In this document: piece by piece, positions 21,201-35,233 of the stretch
How the letters are laid out: each line of letters begins with the position of its first letter
Position numbering within the stretch: the stretch's first letter is position 1
Origin: Bathynomus jamesi
Lineage: Eukaryota > Arthropoda > Malacostraca > Isopoda > Cirolanidae
DNA length: 64,000 nt
NCBI GenBank assembly: GCA_023014485.1
Contig: JAJOZX010017259.1
Location: forward strand, 1 to 64,000
Reading direction: 5' to 3'
Notes under the pieces: generated by a model
Seen by the model: only the letters and a program-made list of their open reading frames with translations
The model's database searches: none
What the model was told of the DNA's origin: nothing
Program-made: the position numbers and the translations under genes

Positions 21201-21396
21201 CAAATTGACATACTACTACAGTACATGGTTATGAATTTTAGTAGTCGAATTTAATTGTGTGTCGAAATTCAATTTTAAAACCGTGAGAGTTACTGTCATT
21301 ACTCGTAAGGTCTTCTAAGTACGTCTTTTTTTATTACCTTAATTCGTGTAACTGATTTAATTAAATACTTAAATACTACCTTGAACTTAAAGGATT

Positions 21397-21438
<42 letters not shown>

Positions 21439-22969
21439 TGACTTAAACTTAAAAGATTTTATAACCCTAAACCCATCTTAAATTATTATACATTATTTTT
21501 AAACTTTGTTCATTCAAAACCTTCCAAATCCCTACACATACACACGCATGTATGCACACTATATATACTATATATACACAAACCTTATTCTAAAATCATT
21601 GGATATCACAAACTATTTCATAGCGTGTAAGTGCTAACTCTGCTATTTATATAGTCCTAAGCATTTTTGCTTACTATATATAAATTTTTGCTCAGGCATT
21701 TATTCGGTTAATTTAAAAATCCTCTCAGCTAATCTAATCTGTCCTTCGAAATTGTAAGATACACACTTTGCACCTAATACACCCAAATACACACTAGACC
21801 ACAGGTCTATACATCATCCATTACGTAATTCTATTTTTACCAACGCTAGCCAATAAAAATTAGTTTATAGATTGTACGATTTACGTTTTTCCCTTTTATC
21901 TACTCTACTCATTATGTATGTAATTCATCCCACAGAAAAATAAAATTTGGTAAAAAAATTTAACCATATCATTGTTTGTCTAACTTAAATGTTTGTCTAA
22001 ATTAACGTATTAATCCTTTATTCTGTTTGTATAAAAGTAAAGTTTTAATCTTTGAATTTTTATATTTTATAATAGCCCTCTAAGCGAGTGTCATGTTAAA
22101 AATTTGGATACCCTGCATTGTACTCAACTACCCGAACTCGTTCTGTATAAAATTTGTATTGTAAAAAAGAATGTCGTCATCTAACTTGAAGTAGTTAGGA
22201 TGTTATTTTCTCATTGTATTGTATTAATGGTACCCTGTTAGGATGTTATTTTCTCATTTGTATGGTATTAATGGTACCCTACTAGATTATTGTATAAATA
22301 TCATTTTAGAGGGGGAACAATGTAAAAAAATGAACAATGAATAATCCATATTCATTTTTTACATGACAACCAAAATCGCTTAACGCGAATTTGGATAATA
22401 ATTTTACTTGTAGCTTCCTATTTTTGTTCGTGTCACAACCCTACGATCTACCATATCTATGGTTTAGTCGTATCCATTTTGCATTTGTTATAGAAGTTAT
22501 TATAATTAATTATGAATTGTCTTGCATCTCACCCTCGACCCTAGATTATGCATACACATTGCATGTAACAGGATTGGAACCCGTAGTTGTACTTCTTAGT
22601 CATTACTACCCACTCTTTGTCTCTAATTCATTCTTGTAAATCTTCCTAATAATGATTTGTACTATACGTAAAAATTCAATAATTATGACGTCACATTTTC
22701 CCTTCATCATATATCTAGTATTCAATGTATGAAAATTCTTTAACACCATACTAAGGACGAAACACTCTATAGAAGTCATTAATTATATGTTATGTAGTAT
22801 AAATATAACTATTATTCGACCATATCTCCCGCCCCCATACGTCCATATCTTATCTTGATCATTATCCTATATAAATTTTATTAAATATTCATTTTTTCTC
22901 GTTCGTTCGAAGACGCATAAATACGTTCTCGTATTATTTTTTTCATTTTTTTTTAATTATATGACCTCC
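17246..22969 (+). repeat. Array unit 4 (5724 bp)
   Basis: Complete copy and the first from the left with the TACTACAGTACATGG and CATTGTACTCAAC variants that dominate to its right. The start of its 16-bp minisatellite is degenerate (19800-19815), and the PBS2 flank reads GACGGGGG instead of GACGGAGGGG. Confidence 0.97.
19800..19949 (+). repeat. 16-bp VNTR, unit 4, about 10 copies
   Basis: Eight regular copies are preceded by two degenerate ones (TTTCGAAG and TATCGAAG) spaced 8 bp apart. Confidence 0.95.
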
Positions 22970-24000
22970 CGAGATGAACTCAAAAAAATGCTGAGGTTAA
23001 GTGATCGAATTCCGCTGACTAGCAGATTCGAACGCTCAAAGATAAAATACCTCCTTTCGCTCTGATTTCAAATTTATAACATATTATAGCATATTATGTT
23101 ATATCATGTGTGTCATGTCTCATGTACTTGTGTTGTACTATTAACCATATATAATAACCATCTAGTATAACCATCTAGTATAACTATCTAGTATAACCAT
23201 ATATAAATATATAAAAACACTGTAAGAATGGTAAACGACGTAATGTACTTCATTGAAACTGTAATTAAATTTAATGATTTAATATATACGGTAATGTAAG
23301 AATGTACTTTAAAATGGAAGTGTAATTAAACAATAAGTGAATATGAAGTAATCCATAATTGTAATCGTAATTGTAATGAACCAAAATTAATACGTACTCA
23401 GTCGTGTACTTAATTTGTACTTATGTGTACTATTACGAAATGATATCGCCTTCATAAATGTAGACTCGGCGAAAAATACAAATTAGTTTTTATTTTTATT
23501 TTTTTAAAATTTTTATTTGCAATCTTTCAAACATCTGATCATGTGTTTAAAAGGGGGAAACTTAACCTTCGACTGTCTTCCCCAAACATTTAAGTTTATA
23601 TTATACAATATACATGTATTTGTAAAATTAAAGCACTTCTTCATTAGACTTCTTGATTAAGTCACTTCATATTAGCACCTCATTAGGACTCCTTTGTTAG
23701 CAGCCTCGCTGCGGGGAGGGGGCAGAGGCCCCTTGCCTTCTTAATATTTTTAGATTCCGGCCTGAGCCATGGTCGAAAGAGGTCGAACCTCTACCCCTGT
23801 AAATTCAGAGCACTACCTGTACATTTTGAGAAGTAAACTAAATGTAAGAGAAACTTTTTATTTTCCCCTTCGAGCCGTGCTCTCTTCAGGAACTCAGTCA
23901 GTTAAGACGATAAGTTATAAAAGAAAAGTCGATAATTTTAGTATCAGAGAAAGTATCAGAGAAAGTATCAGAGTATTATAGAAAGAGAAGAATTAAAAAT
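22321..24000 (+). mobile_element. LTR-like segment across the unit 4/5 border (1680 bp)
   Basis: Complete by the same boundary signals. The C-run opposite the internal G-run is one base short (near 23580), a variant shared with the next copy. Confidence 0.6.
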
Positions 24001-25542
24001 TGGCGACCCTTTGCCCAAATTAAGAGACAACCCAAACACCATAGAAGATATTGGCATAATAGTCTGGCGAGTCTGTAGCCAAGAGTTTAACCAGAGGCGA
24101 CCGAAAAGAATTAGAATGTTATAGAAGAAATATCCGTTGCTTGCTTCCTAACCAGAACCCCCGTCGATTCCGAACCGACTCAGGGCCATAGACGGAGGAG
24201 TTTAACAGAGTGATGACCCTGCACCAGGATGAGAAGATTATTTTAAGAAGATTATTTTAAGAAGATTATTTTAAGAACATTATTTTAAGAAGAAGTTTTT
24301 AACAAGAAGATTTTAACAAGAAGATTTTAACAAGAAGATTTTAAGAAGAGGCCACTCTTAGACCAAGATAGAAATTACCCTGCATCAGGATAAAACCAGT
24401 TGACCGGCGTGTCACGACTTCTTGTTCGTAACATCCACCCTTGAACCGGTGTGTCACGACTCCAAGTTCTCCACGCCTAGTTTTCATCCAAGAAGAAGTA
24501 GCCAGGAAGACGTCTTCAGGACACGTCTCAAGGATTTCCCCATAGAAAATTTTGTTAAGTACAGTTTGTTTTTTTAAGTAATTTATAAACATTTGAAAAG
24601 TCACTATTATTAACAGTTAATAATGAGTATCAAACCAGAATTTAACACAAAACACAGTGAACATTGCAGACACCAGTGATACATTTGTTTTTATTGAAAC
24701 AGTAATTTCAAGAGTTACTTTCAAAGAGAGTTAATTTCAAAGAGTTAATTTCAAAGAGAGTTAATTTCAAAGAGAGTTAATTTCAAAGAGAGTTAATTTT
24801 AAAGAGAGTTAATTTCAAAGAGAGTTAATTTCAAAGAGAGTTATTTTCAAGAGAGTTAATTTCAAGAGAGTTTTTTTCAGTTATATTCAGTATAGAATAA
24901 TTTTATTTTATGTATCAAACATAATAGTATCGTACCTTCGTGTACATTCGAGTGAAATGTTTTTACATTTTATATTTTTGTTTGCAAATTTTTTTTCAAT
25001 TACTGAATTGAATTGACTTGCAAATTAAGAAAGAGAAAGTTTATAGAGAGTTTATAGATTTAGAGAGATACTTGAAGTAATTTCAAAGTCATTTTTTGAA
25101 GTCATTTTTGAAGTCATTTTTTGAAGTCAATTTTTGAAGTCAGAAGGTTGCACCAAGAGGGTCAACCAAAACAGAGGTTAATCGTCTCCACTTGATAAAG
25201 ATCGAGTGCAGTCATTTTCCATTTTTAGTTAATTTCAACTTAGACAGTTTAAGTTATAGAGATACTTGATTGCATTTCAAGTAAGTCGGTTGCACCAAGA
25301 GGGTCAACCAAAACAGAGGTTAATCGTCTCCACTTGAATAGAGATCAAGTGCAGTCATTTTCCATTTTCAGTTAATTTCAAATCAGTTTTCAGTTTCGGT
25401 TGGTTGCATCCAAGAGGGACAACCAAACCCCAGAGATTTATAAGGATACTCGAAGTAGTTTCGAGTCAGTTTTAGTTGCAAATCAGTTTTCAGTTTCAGA
25501 AGGTTGCATCCAAGAGGGACAACCGCCCCAGAGATTCAGAAG

Positions 25543-25715
25543 TATTCGAAGTCAGCTATATTCGAAGTCAGTTATATTCGAAGTCAGTCATATTCGAAGT
25601 CAGTCATATTCGAAGTCAGTCATATTCGAAGTCAGTCATATTCGAAGTCAGTCATATTCGAAGTCAGTCATATTCGAAGTCAGTCATATTCGAAGTCAGT
25701 CATATTCGAAGTCAG
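25543..25715 (+). repeat. 16-bp VNTR, unit 5, 11 copies
   Basis: Eleven regular copies. The first spacer reads CAGCTATA instead of CAGTTATA. Confidence 0.95.
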
Positions 25716-26947
25716 TTTTAAGTCCCAAGTCATTTCAATGCAGTCAATTGAATTCAACTTTTTCTTTGTAGTTTAAGAGAATTTAATTTAAGAAAATGTA
25801 ATTTAAGAATTTAATTCAACCTTTTTTTTTGTGTTGTAAAAGAGAATTAAATTCAACCAGAATTGACCGGTTTGCGTCTTTAGTTAACCTTTTTTTTTTT
25901 GTTTGTGAGAAGGAAATTGACCGATTTGTCTTTTCTTTTTCATGCATTGTTACGTATATAAATATATAGTCATGTAATTTATTATTTGTAACAAAACCGT
26001 TTTTACAATTGTTTGTAATGACTTTGATAATCATTGTAATGTATACGTGATAATAATAGTTGTGTAATAATTAATTAATCGATCTTGTCCCAATGACTCC
26101 TTTTAAATTACTATGCTGAGGAACATGCCGTCCCTCCGTTTTGTTTCAACTTTTTTTAATTTTTGTTCTAAGTAGTGTGACAAGCAATTTTTTTTAAAGA
26201 GCAAAGTGCTCACGAAAGACGTATTGTCAATTTCAGACTTATATCCCCCGCTTAGTCACTCAATTCCCCGAATGTAGTACTCCAAACTTTGTTTTTTTAT
26301 TTTATTTTATTTTAACACCCCAACCCAAGTTGAACCCAGTGTTGACCAAAACCGTTTTTACAAAAGTTTTTAACGAGTTTTATAATTATTTTGATTATAT
26401 GATGACAGAAATAGCGTAACAATTAATCGATCATGTACCTAATTTATCCTGCTCTGTACGATCGGGAAATTTACCCGTATGACCGCACATACCCTAAATT
26501 TCAGTCATTTAATTTTAATAAAACTTCTACACAATAAAACAGATGTATTGTCTACATGCAAACAAGTTTTCAGATTAAAAAATCAAATAATTCAAATTCT
26601 ATCAACATTCAACGAAAGAGTATAATTTTTCTACTTAACATGCAAAAAATATTAAACCTTTTTAATATATTTTTTTTATTATATAAAAATAATTTTTAAT
26701 GTAAAATTTAATTGAAATTATTAAAAGAAAAGATTGTTCGAAATGCTTCCCTTCCATTTCAATAACTTTTTTATTCTTGGTCGAAATTCATCTATGGTTC
26801 GATTTACTTTTATTTTAAAGAATATTATAAAATTATGTTAGCTCATTAAAATGCATAATTGATTTATATTTTTAATTTGTATTTTTAATTTTCTTTTGTT
26901 CAATTAATCGTGAGTAACTGTCCTTAAATTGTTATTGTACCATTTGT

Positions 26948-26951
26948 AAGG
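26948..26951 (+). other. Deletion junction in unit 5 (213 bp missing)
   Basis: Sequence corresponding to unit 1 positions 3993-4205 is missing. AAGG occurs at both ends of the missing segment in the other units and once at the junction, as expected for microhomology-mediated or slippage deletion. Confidence 0.9.
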
Positions 26952-26955
26952 ATTT

Positions 26956-26997
<42 letters not shown>

Positions 26998-27876
26998 TGA
27001 CTTAAACTTAAAAGATTTTATAACCCTAAACCCATCTTAAATTAATATATATTATTTTTAAACTTTGTTCATTCAAAAACCTTCCAAATCCCTACACATA
27101 CACACGCATGTATGCACACTATATATACTGTATATACACAAACCTTATTCTAAAATCATTGGATATCACAAACTATTTCATAGCGTGTAAGTGCTAACTC
27201 TGCTATTTATATAGTCCTAAGCATTTTTGCTTACTATATATAAATTTTTGCTCAGGCATTTATTCGGTTAATTTAAAAATCCTCTCAGCTAATCTAATCT
27301 GTCCTTCGAAATTGTAAGATACACACTTTGCACCTAATACACCCAAATACACACTAGACCACAGGTCTATACATCATCCATTACGTAATTCTATTTTACC
27401 AACGCTAGCCAATAAAAATTAGTTTATAGATTGTACGATTTACGTTTTTCCCTTTAACTACTCTACTCATTATGTATGTAATTCATCCCACAGAAAAAAT
27501 AAAATTTGGTAAAAAATTTAAACATATCATTGTTGTCTAACTTAAATGTTTGTCTAAATTAACGTATTAATCCTTTATTCTGTTTGTATAAAAGTAAAGT
27601 TTAATCTTTGAATTTTTATATTTTATAATAGCCCTCTAAGCGAGTGTCATGTTAAAAATTTGGATACCCTGCATTGTACTCAACTACCCGAACTCGTTCT
27701 GTATAAAATTTGTATTGTAAAAAAGAATGTCGTCATCTAACTTGAAGTAGTTAGGATGTTATTTTCTCATTGTATTGTATTAATGGTACCCTGTTAGGAT
27801 GTTATTTTCTCATTTGTATGGTATTAATGGTACCCTACTAGATTATTGTATAAATATCATTTTAGGGGGGGAACAA

Positions 27877-29547
27877 TGTAAAAAAATGAACAATGAATAA
27901 TCCATATTCATTTTTTACATAACAACCAAAATCGCTTAACGCGAATTTGGATAATAATTTACTTGTAGCTTCCTATTTTTGTTCGTGTCACAACCATACG
28001 ATCTACCATATCTATGGTTTAGTCGTATCCATTTTGCATTTGTTATAGAAGTTATTATAATTAATTATGAATTGTCTTGCATCTCACCCTCGACCCTAGA
28101 TTATGCATACACATTGCATGTAACAGGATTGGAACCCGTAGTTGTACTTCTTAGTCATTACTACCCACTCTTTGTCTCTAATTCATTCTTGTAAATCTTC
28201 CTAATAATGATTTGTACTATACGTAAAAATTCAATAATTATGACGTCACATTTTCCCTTCATCATATATCTAGTATTCAATGTATGAAAATTCTTTAACA
28301 CCATACTAAGGACGAAACACTCTATAGAAGTCATTAATATATGTTATGTAGTATAAATATAACTATTATTCGACCATATCTCCCGCCCCATACGTCCATA
28401 TCTTATCTTGATCATTATCCTATATCAATTTTATTAAATATTCATTTTTCTCGTTCGTTCGAAGACGCATAAATACGTTCTCGTATTATTTTTTCATTTT
28501 TATTTTTAATTATATGACCTCCCGAGATGAACTCAAAAAAATGCTGAGGTTAAGTGATCGAATTCCGCTGACTAGCACATTCGAACGCTCAAAGATAAAA
28601 TACGTCCTTTCGCTCTGATTTCAAATTTATAACATATTATAGCATTTATTATATTCATCTGTGTCATGTCTCATGTACTTGTGTTGTACTAGTAACCATA
28701 TATAATAACCATCTAGTATAACCATCTAGTATAACTATCTAGTATAACCATATATAAATATATAAAAACACTGTAAGAATGGTAAACGACGTAATGTACT
28801 TCATTGAAACTGTAATTAAATTTAATGATTTAATATATACGGTAATGTAAGAATGTACTTTAAAATGGAAGTGTAATTAAACAATAAGTGAATATGAAGT
28901 AATCCATAATTGTAATCGTAATTGTAATGAACCAAATTAATACGTACTCAGTCGTGTACTTAATTTGTACTTATGTGTACTATTACGAAATGATATCGCC
29001 CTCATAAATGTAGACTCGGCGAAAAATACAAATTAGTTTTTATTTTTATTTTTTTAAATTTTTATTTGCAATCTTTCAAACCTCTGATCATGTGTTTAAA
29101 AGGGGGAAACTTAACCTTCGACTGTCTTCCCCAAACATTTAAGTTTATATTATACAATATACATGTATTTGTAAAATTAAAGCACTTCTTCATTAGACTT
29201 CTTGATTAAGTCACTTCATATTAGCACCTCATTAGGACTCTTTGTTAGCAGCCTCGCTGCGGGGAGGGGGCAGAGGCCCCTTGCCTTCTTAATATTTTTA
29301 GATTCCGGCCTGAGCCATGGTCGAAAGAGGTCGAACCTCTACCCCTGTAAATTCAGAGCACTACCTGTACATTTTGAGAAGTAAACTAAATGTAAGAAAA
29401 CTTTTTATTTTCCCCTTCGAGCCGTGCTCTCTTCAGGAACTCAGTCAGTTAAGACGATAAGTTATAAAAGAAAAGTCGATAATTTTAGTATCAGAGAAAG
29501 TATCAGAGAAAGTATCAGAGTATTATAGAAAGAGAAGAATTAAAAAT
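27877..29547 (+). mobile_element. LTR-like segment across the unit 5/6 border (1671 bp)
   Basis: Complete. The preceding polypurine tract reads TTTAGGGGGGGAACAA, with one A replaced by G. The sequence near 28645 (AGCATTTATTATATTCATC) diverges from other copies. Confidence 0.6.
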
Positions 29548-32500
29548 TGGCGACCCTTTGCCCAAATTAAGAGACAACCCAAACACCATAGAAGATATTG
29601 GCATAATAGTCTGGCGAGTCTGTAGCCAAGAGTTTAACCAGAGGCGACCGAAAAGAATTAGAATGTTATAGAAGAAATATCCGTTGCTTGCTTCCTAACC
29701 AGAACCCCCGTCGATTCCGAACCGACTCAGGGCCATAGACGGAGGAGTTTAACAGAGTGATGACCCTGCACCAGGATGAGAAGATTATTTTAAGAAGAAG
29801 ATTATTTTAAGAAGATTATTTTAAGAACATTATTTTAAGAAGAAGTTTTTAACAAGAAGATTTTAACAAGAAGATTTTAACAAGAAGATTTTAAGAAGAG
29901 GCCACTCTTAGACCAAGATAGAAATTACCCTGCATCAGGATAAAACCAGTTGACCGGCGTGTCACGACTTCTTGTTCGTAACATCCACCTTGAACCCGGT
30001 GTGTCACGACTCCAAGTTCTCCACGCCTAGTTTTCATCCAAGAAGAAGTAGCCAGGAAGACGTCTTCAGGACACGTCTCAAGGATTTCCCCATAGAAAAT
30101 TTTGTTAAGTACAGTTTGTTTTTTTAAGTAATTTATAAACATTTGAAAAGTCACTATTATAACAGTTAATAATGAGTATCAAACCAGAATTTAACACAAA
30201 ACACAGTGAACATTGCAGACACCAGTGATACATTTGTTTTTATTGAAACAGTAATTTCAAGAGTTACTTTCAAAGAGAGTTAATTTCAAAGAGTTAATTT
30301 CAAAGAGAGTTAATTTCAAAGAGAGTTAATTTCAAAGAGAGTTAATTTTAAAGAGAGTTAATTTCAAAGAGAGTTAATTTCAAAGAGAGTTATTTTCAAG
30401 AGAGTTAATTTCAAGAGTTTTTTCAGTTATATTCAGTATAGAATAATTTTATTTTATGTATCAAACATAATAGTATCGTACCTTCGTGTACATTCGAGTG
30501 AAATGTTTTACATTTTATATTTTTGTTTGCAAATTTTTTTTCAATTACTGAATTGAATTGACTTGCAAATTAAGAAAGAGAAAGTTTATAGAGAGTTTAT
30601 AGATTTAGAGAGATACTTGAAGTAATTTCAAAGTCATTTTTTGAAGTCATTTTTGAAGTCATTTTTGAAGTCAATTTTGAAGTCAGAAGGTTGCACCAAG
30701 AGGGTCAACCAAAACAGAGGTTAATCGTCTCCACTTGATAAAGATCGAGTGCAGTCATTTTCCATTTTTAGTTAATTTCAACTTAGACAGTTTAAGTTAT
30801 AGAGATACTTGATTGCATTTCAAGTAAGTCGGTTGCACCAAGAGGGTCAACCAAAACAGAGGTTAATCGTCTCCACTTGAATAGAGATCAAGTGCAGTCA
30901 TTTTCCATTTTCAGTTAATTTCAAATCAGTTTTCAGTTTCGGTTGGTTGCATCCAAGAGGGACAAAAACCAAACCCCAGAGATTTATAAGGATACTCGAA
31001 GTAGTTTCGAGTCAGTTTTAGTTGCAAATCAGTTTTCAGTTTCAGAAGGTTGCATCCAAGAGGGACAACCGCCCCAGAGATTTCAGAAGTATTCGAAGTC
31101 AGTTATATTCGAAGTCAGTCATATTCGAAGTCAGTCATATTCGAAGTCAGTCATATTCGAAGTCAGTCATATTCGAAGTCAGTTTTAAGTCCCAAGTCAT
31201 TTCAATGCAGTCAATTGAATTCAACTTTTTCTTTGTAGTTTAAGAGAATTTAATTTAAGAAAATGTAATTTAAGAATTTAATTCAACCTTTTTTTTTGTG
31301 TGTGTAAAAGAGAATTAAATTCAACCAGATTGACCGGTTTGCGTCTTTAGTTAACCTTTTTTTTTTTTGTGAGAAGGAAATTGACCGATTTGTCTTTCTT
31401 TTTCATGCATTGTTACGTATATAAATATATAGTCATGTAATTTATTATTTGTAACAAAACCGTTTTTACAATTTTTGTAATGACTTTGATAATCATTGTA
31501 ATGTATACGTGATAATAATAGTTGTGTAATAATTAATTATCGATCTTGTCCCAATGACTCCTTTTAATTACTATGCTGAGGAACATGCCGTCCCTCCGTT
31601 TTGTTTCAACTTTTTTTAATTTTTGTTCTAAGTAGTGTGACAAGCAATCTTTTTTTTAAAGAGCAAAGTGCTCACGAAAGACTTATTGTCAATTCAGACT
31701 TATATCCCCCCTTAGTCACTCAATTCCCCCGAATGTAGTACTCCAAACTTTGTTTTTTTATTTATTTTTATTTTAACACCCAACCCCAGTTGAACCCAGT
31801 GTCGACCAAAACCGTTTTTACAAAAGTTTTTAACGAGTTTTATAATTATTTTGATTATATGATGACAGAAATAGCGTAACAATTAATCGATCATGTACCT
31901 AATTTATCCTCTCGTACGATCGGGAAATTACCCGTATGACCGCACATACCTAAATTTCAGTCATTTAATTTTTAATAAAACTTCTACACAATAAAACAGA
32001 TGTATTTGCTACATGCAAACAAGTTTCAGATTAAAAAATCAAATAATTCAAATTCTATCAACATTCAACGAAAGAGTATAATTTTTCTACTTAACATGCA
32101 AAAATTATTAAACCTTTTTAATATATTTTTTTTATTATATAAAAATAATTTTTAATGTAAAATTTAATTGAAATTATTAAAAGAAAAGATTGTTCGAAAT
32201 GCTTCCCTTCCATTTCAATAACTTTTTTATTCTTGGTCGAAATTCATCTATGGTTCGATTTACTTTTATTTTTAAGAATATTATAAAATTATGTTAGCTC
32301 ATTAAAATGCATAATTGATTTATATTTTTAATTTGTATTTTTAATTTTCTTTTGTTCAATTAATCGTGAGTAACTGTCCTTAAATTGTTATTGTACCATT
32401 TGTAAGGTATCAAACGAAAATTATAGTCAAATTGACATACTACTACAGTACATGGTTATGAATTTTAGTAGTCGAATTTAATTGTGTGTCGAAATTCAAT

Positions 32501-32625
32501 TTTAAAACCGTGAGAGTTACTGTCATTACTCGTAAGGTCTTCTAAGTACGTCTTTTTTTTATTACCTTAATTCGTGTAACTGATTTAATTAAATACTTAA
32601 ATACTACCTTGAACTTAAAGGATTT

Positions 32626-32667
<42 letters not shown>

Positions 32668-34202
32668 TGACTTAAACTTAAAAGATTTTATAACCCTAAA
32701 CCCATCTTAAATTATTATACATTATTTTTAAACTTTGTTCATTCAAAAACCTTCCAAATCCCTACACATACACACGCATGTATGCACACTATATATACTA
32801 TATATACACAAACCTTATTCTAAAATCATTGGATATCACAAACTATTTCATAGCGTGTAAGTGCTAACTCTGCTATTTATATAGTCCTAAGCATTTTTGC
32901 TTACTATATATAAATTTTTGCTCAGGCATTTATTCGGTTAATTTAAAAATCCTCTCAGCTAATCTAATCTGTCCTTCGAAATTGTAAGATACACACTTTG
33001 CACCTAATACACCCAAATACACACTAGACCACAGGTCTATACATCATCCATTACGTAATTCTATTTTTACCAACGCTAGCCAATAAAAATTAGTTTATAG
33101 ATTGTACGATTTACGTTTTTCCCTTTTATCTACTCTACTCATTATGTATGTAATTCATCCCACAGAAAAAATAAAATTTGGTAAAAAAATTTAACCATAT
33201 CATTGTTTGTCTAACTTAAATGTTTGTCTAAATTAACGTATTAATCCTTTATTCTGTTTGTATAAAAGTAAAGTTTTAATCTTTGAATTTTTATATTTTA
33301 TAATAGCCCTCTAAGCGAGTGTCATGTTAAAAATTTGGATACCCTGCATTGTACTCAACTACCCGAACTCGTTCTGTATAAAATTTGTATTGTAAAAAAG
33401 AATGTCGTCATCTAACTTGAAGTAGTTAGGATGTTATTTTCTCATTGTATTGTATTAATGGTACCCTGTTAGGATGTTATTTTCTCATTTGTATGGTATT
33501 AATGGTACCCTACTAGATTATTGTATAAATATCATTTTAGAGGGGGAACAATGTAAAAAAATGAACAATGAATAATCCATATTCATTTTTTACATAACAA
33601 CCAAAATCGCTTAACGCGAATTTGGATAATAATTTTACTTGTAGCTTCCTATTTTTGTTCGTGTCACAACCCTACGATCTACCATATCTATGGTTTAGTC
33701 GTATCCATTTTGCATTTGTTATAGAAGTTATTATAATTAATTATGAATTGTCTTGCATCTCACCCTCGACCCTAGATTATGCATACACATTGCATGTAAC
33801 AGGATTGGAACCCGTAGTTGTACTTCTTAGTCATTACTACCCACTCTTTGTCTCTAATTCATTCTTGTAAATCTTCCTAATAATGATTTGTACTATACGT
33901 AAAAATTCAATAATTATGACGTCACATTTTCCCTTCATCATATATCTAGTATTCAATGTATGAAAATTCTTTAACACCATACTAAGGACGAAACACTCTA
34001 TAGAAGTCATTAATTATATGTTATGTAGTATAAATATAACTATTATTCGACCATATCTCCCGCCCCCATACGTCCATATCTTATCTTGATCATTATCCTA
34101 TATAAATTTTATTAAATATTCATTTTTTCTCGTTCGTTCGAAGACGCATAAATACGTTCTCGTATTATTTTTTTCATTTTTATTTTTAATTATATGACCT
34201 CC
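28523..34202 (+). repeat. Array unit 6 (5680 bp)
   Basis: Complete copy. The first half is the sister of unit 5. It has the shortest 16-bp minisatellite (6 copies). Between about 31270 and 32040 it carries a dense cluster of one- or two-base deletions. Near 29990 a one-base loss and a one-base gain lie within about 15 bp and cancel each other. Confidence 0.97.
31090..31182 (+). repeat. 16-bp VNTR, unit 6, 6 copies
   Basis: Six regular copies, the smallest number in the window, although the flanking upstream sequence is nearly that of unit 5 with 11. Confidence 0.95.
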
Positions 34203-35233
34203 CGAGATGAACTCAAAAAAATGCTGAGGTTAAGTGATCGAATTCCGCTGACTAGCAGATTCGAACGCTCAAAGATAAAATACCTCCTTTCGCTCTGATT
34301 TCAAATTTATAACATATTATAGCATATTATGTTATATCATGTGTGTCATGTCTCATGTACTTGTGTTGTACTAGTAACCATATATAATAACCATCTAGTA
34401 TAACCATCTAGTATAACTATCTAGTATAACCATATATAAATATATAAAAACACTGTAAGAATGGTAAACGACGTAATGTACTTCATTGAAACTGTAATTA
34501 AATTTAATGATTTAATATATACGGTAATGTAAGAATGTACTTTAAAATGGAAGTGTAATTAAACAATAAGTGAATATGAAGTAATCCATAATTGTAATCG
34601 TAATTGTAATGAACCAAAATTAATACGTACTCAGTCGTGTACTTAATTTGTACTTATGTGTACTATTACGAAATGATATCGCCTTCATAAATGTAGACTC
34701 GGCGAAAAATACAAATTAGTTTTTATTTTTATTTTTTTTAAATTTTTATTTGCAATCTTTCAAACATCTGATCATGTGTTTAAAAGGGGGAACTTAACCT
34801 TCGACTGTCTTCCCCCAAACATTTAAGTTTATATTATACAATATACATGTATTTGTAAAATTAAAGCACTTCTTCATTAGACTTCTTGATTAAGTCACTT
34901 CATATTAGCACCTCATTAGGACTCCTTTGTTAGCAGCCTCGCTGCGGGGAGGGGGCAGAGGCCCCTTGCCTTCTTAATATTTTTAGATTCCGGCCTGAGC
35001 CATGGTCGAAAGAGGTCGAACCTCTACCCCTGTAAATTCAGAGCACTACCTGTACATTTTGAGAAGTAAACTAAATGTAAGAGAAACTTTTTATTTTCCC
35101 CTTCGAGCCGTGCTCTCTTCAGGAACTCAGTCAGTTAAGACGATAAGTTATAAAAGAAAAGTCGATAATTTTAGTATCAGAGAAAGTATCAGAGAAAGTA
35201 TCAGAGTATTATAGAAAGAGAAGAATTAAAAAT
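33552..35233 (+). mobile_element. LTR-like segment across the unit 6/7 border (1682 bp)
   Basis: Complete by the same signals. One A is missing after the internal G-run (near 34790). Confidence 0.6.

Larger units (their letters stand above)
22970..28522 (+). repeat. Array unit 5 (5553 bp, with 213-bp deletion)
   Basis: Shortest copy. It has lost 213 bp at 26948-26951 relative to unit 1. Its first half shares a set of private variants with unit 6, including TGATGACC in place of the second PBS-like TGGCGACC (24211). Confidence 0.97.
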
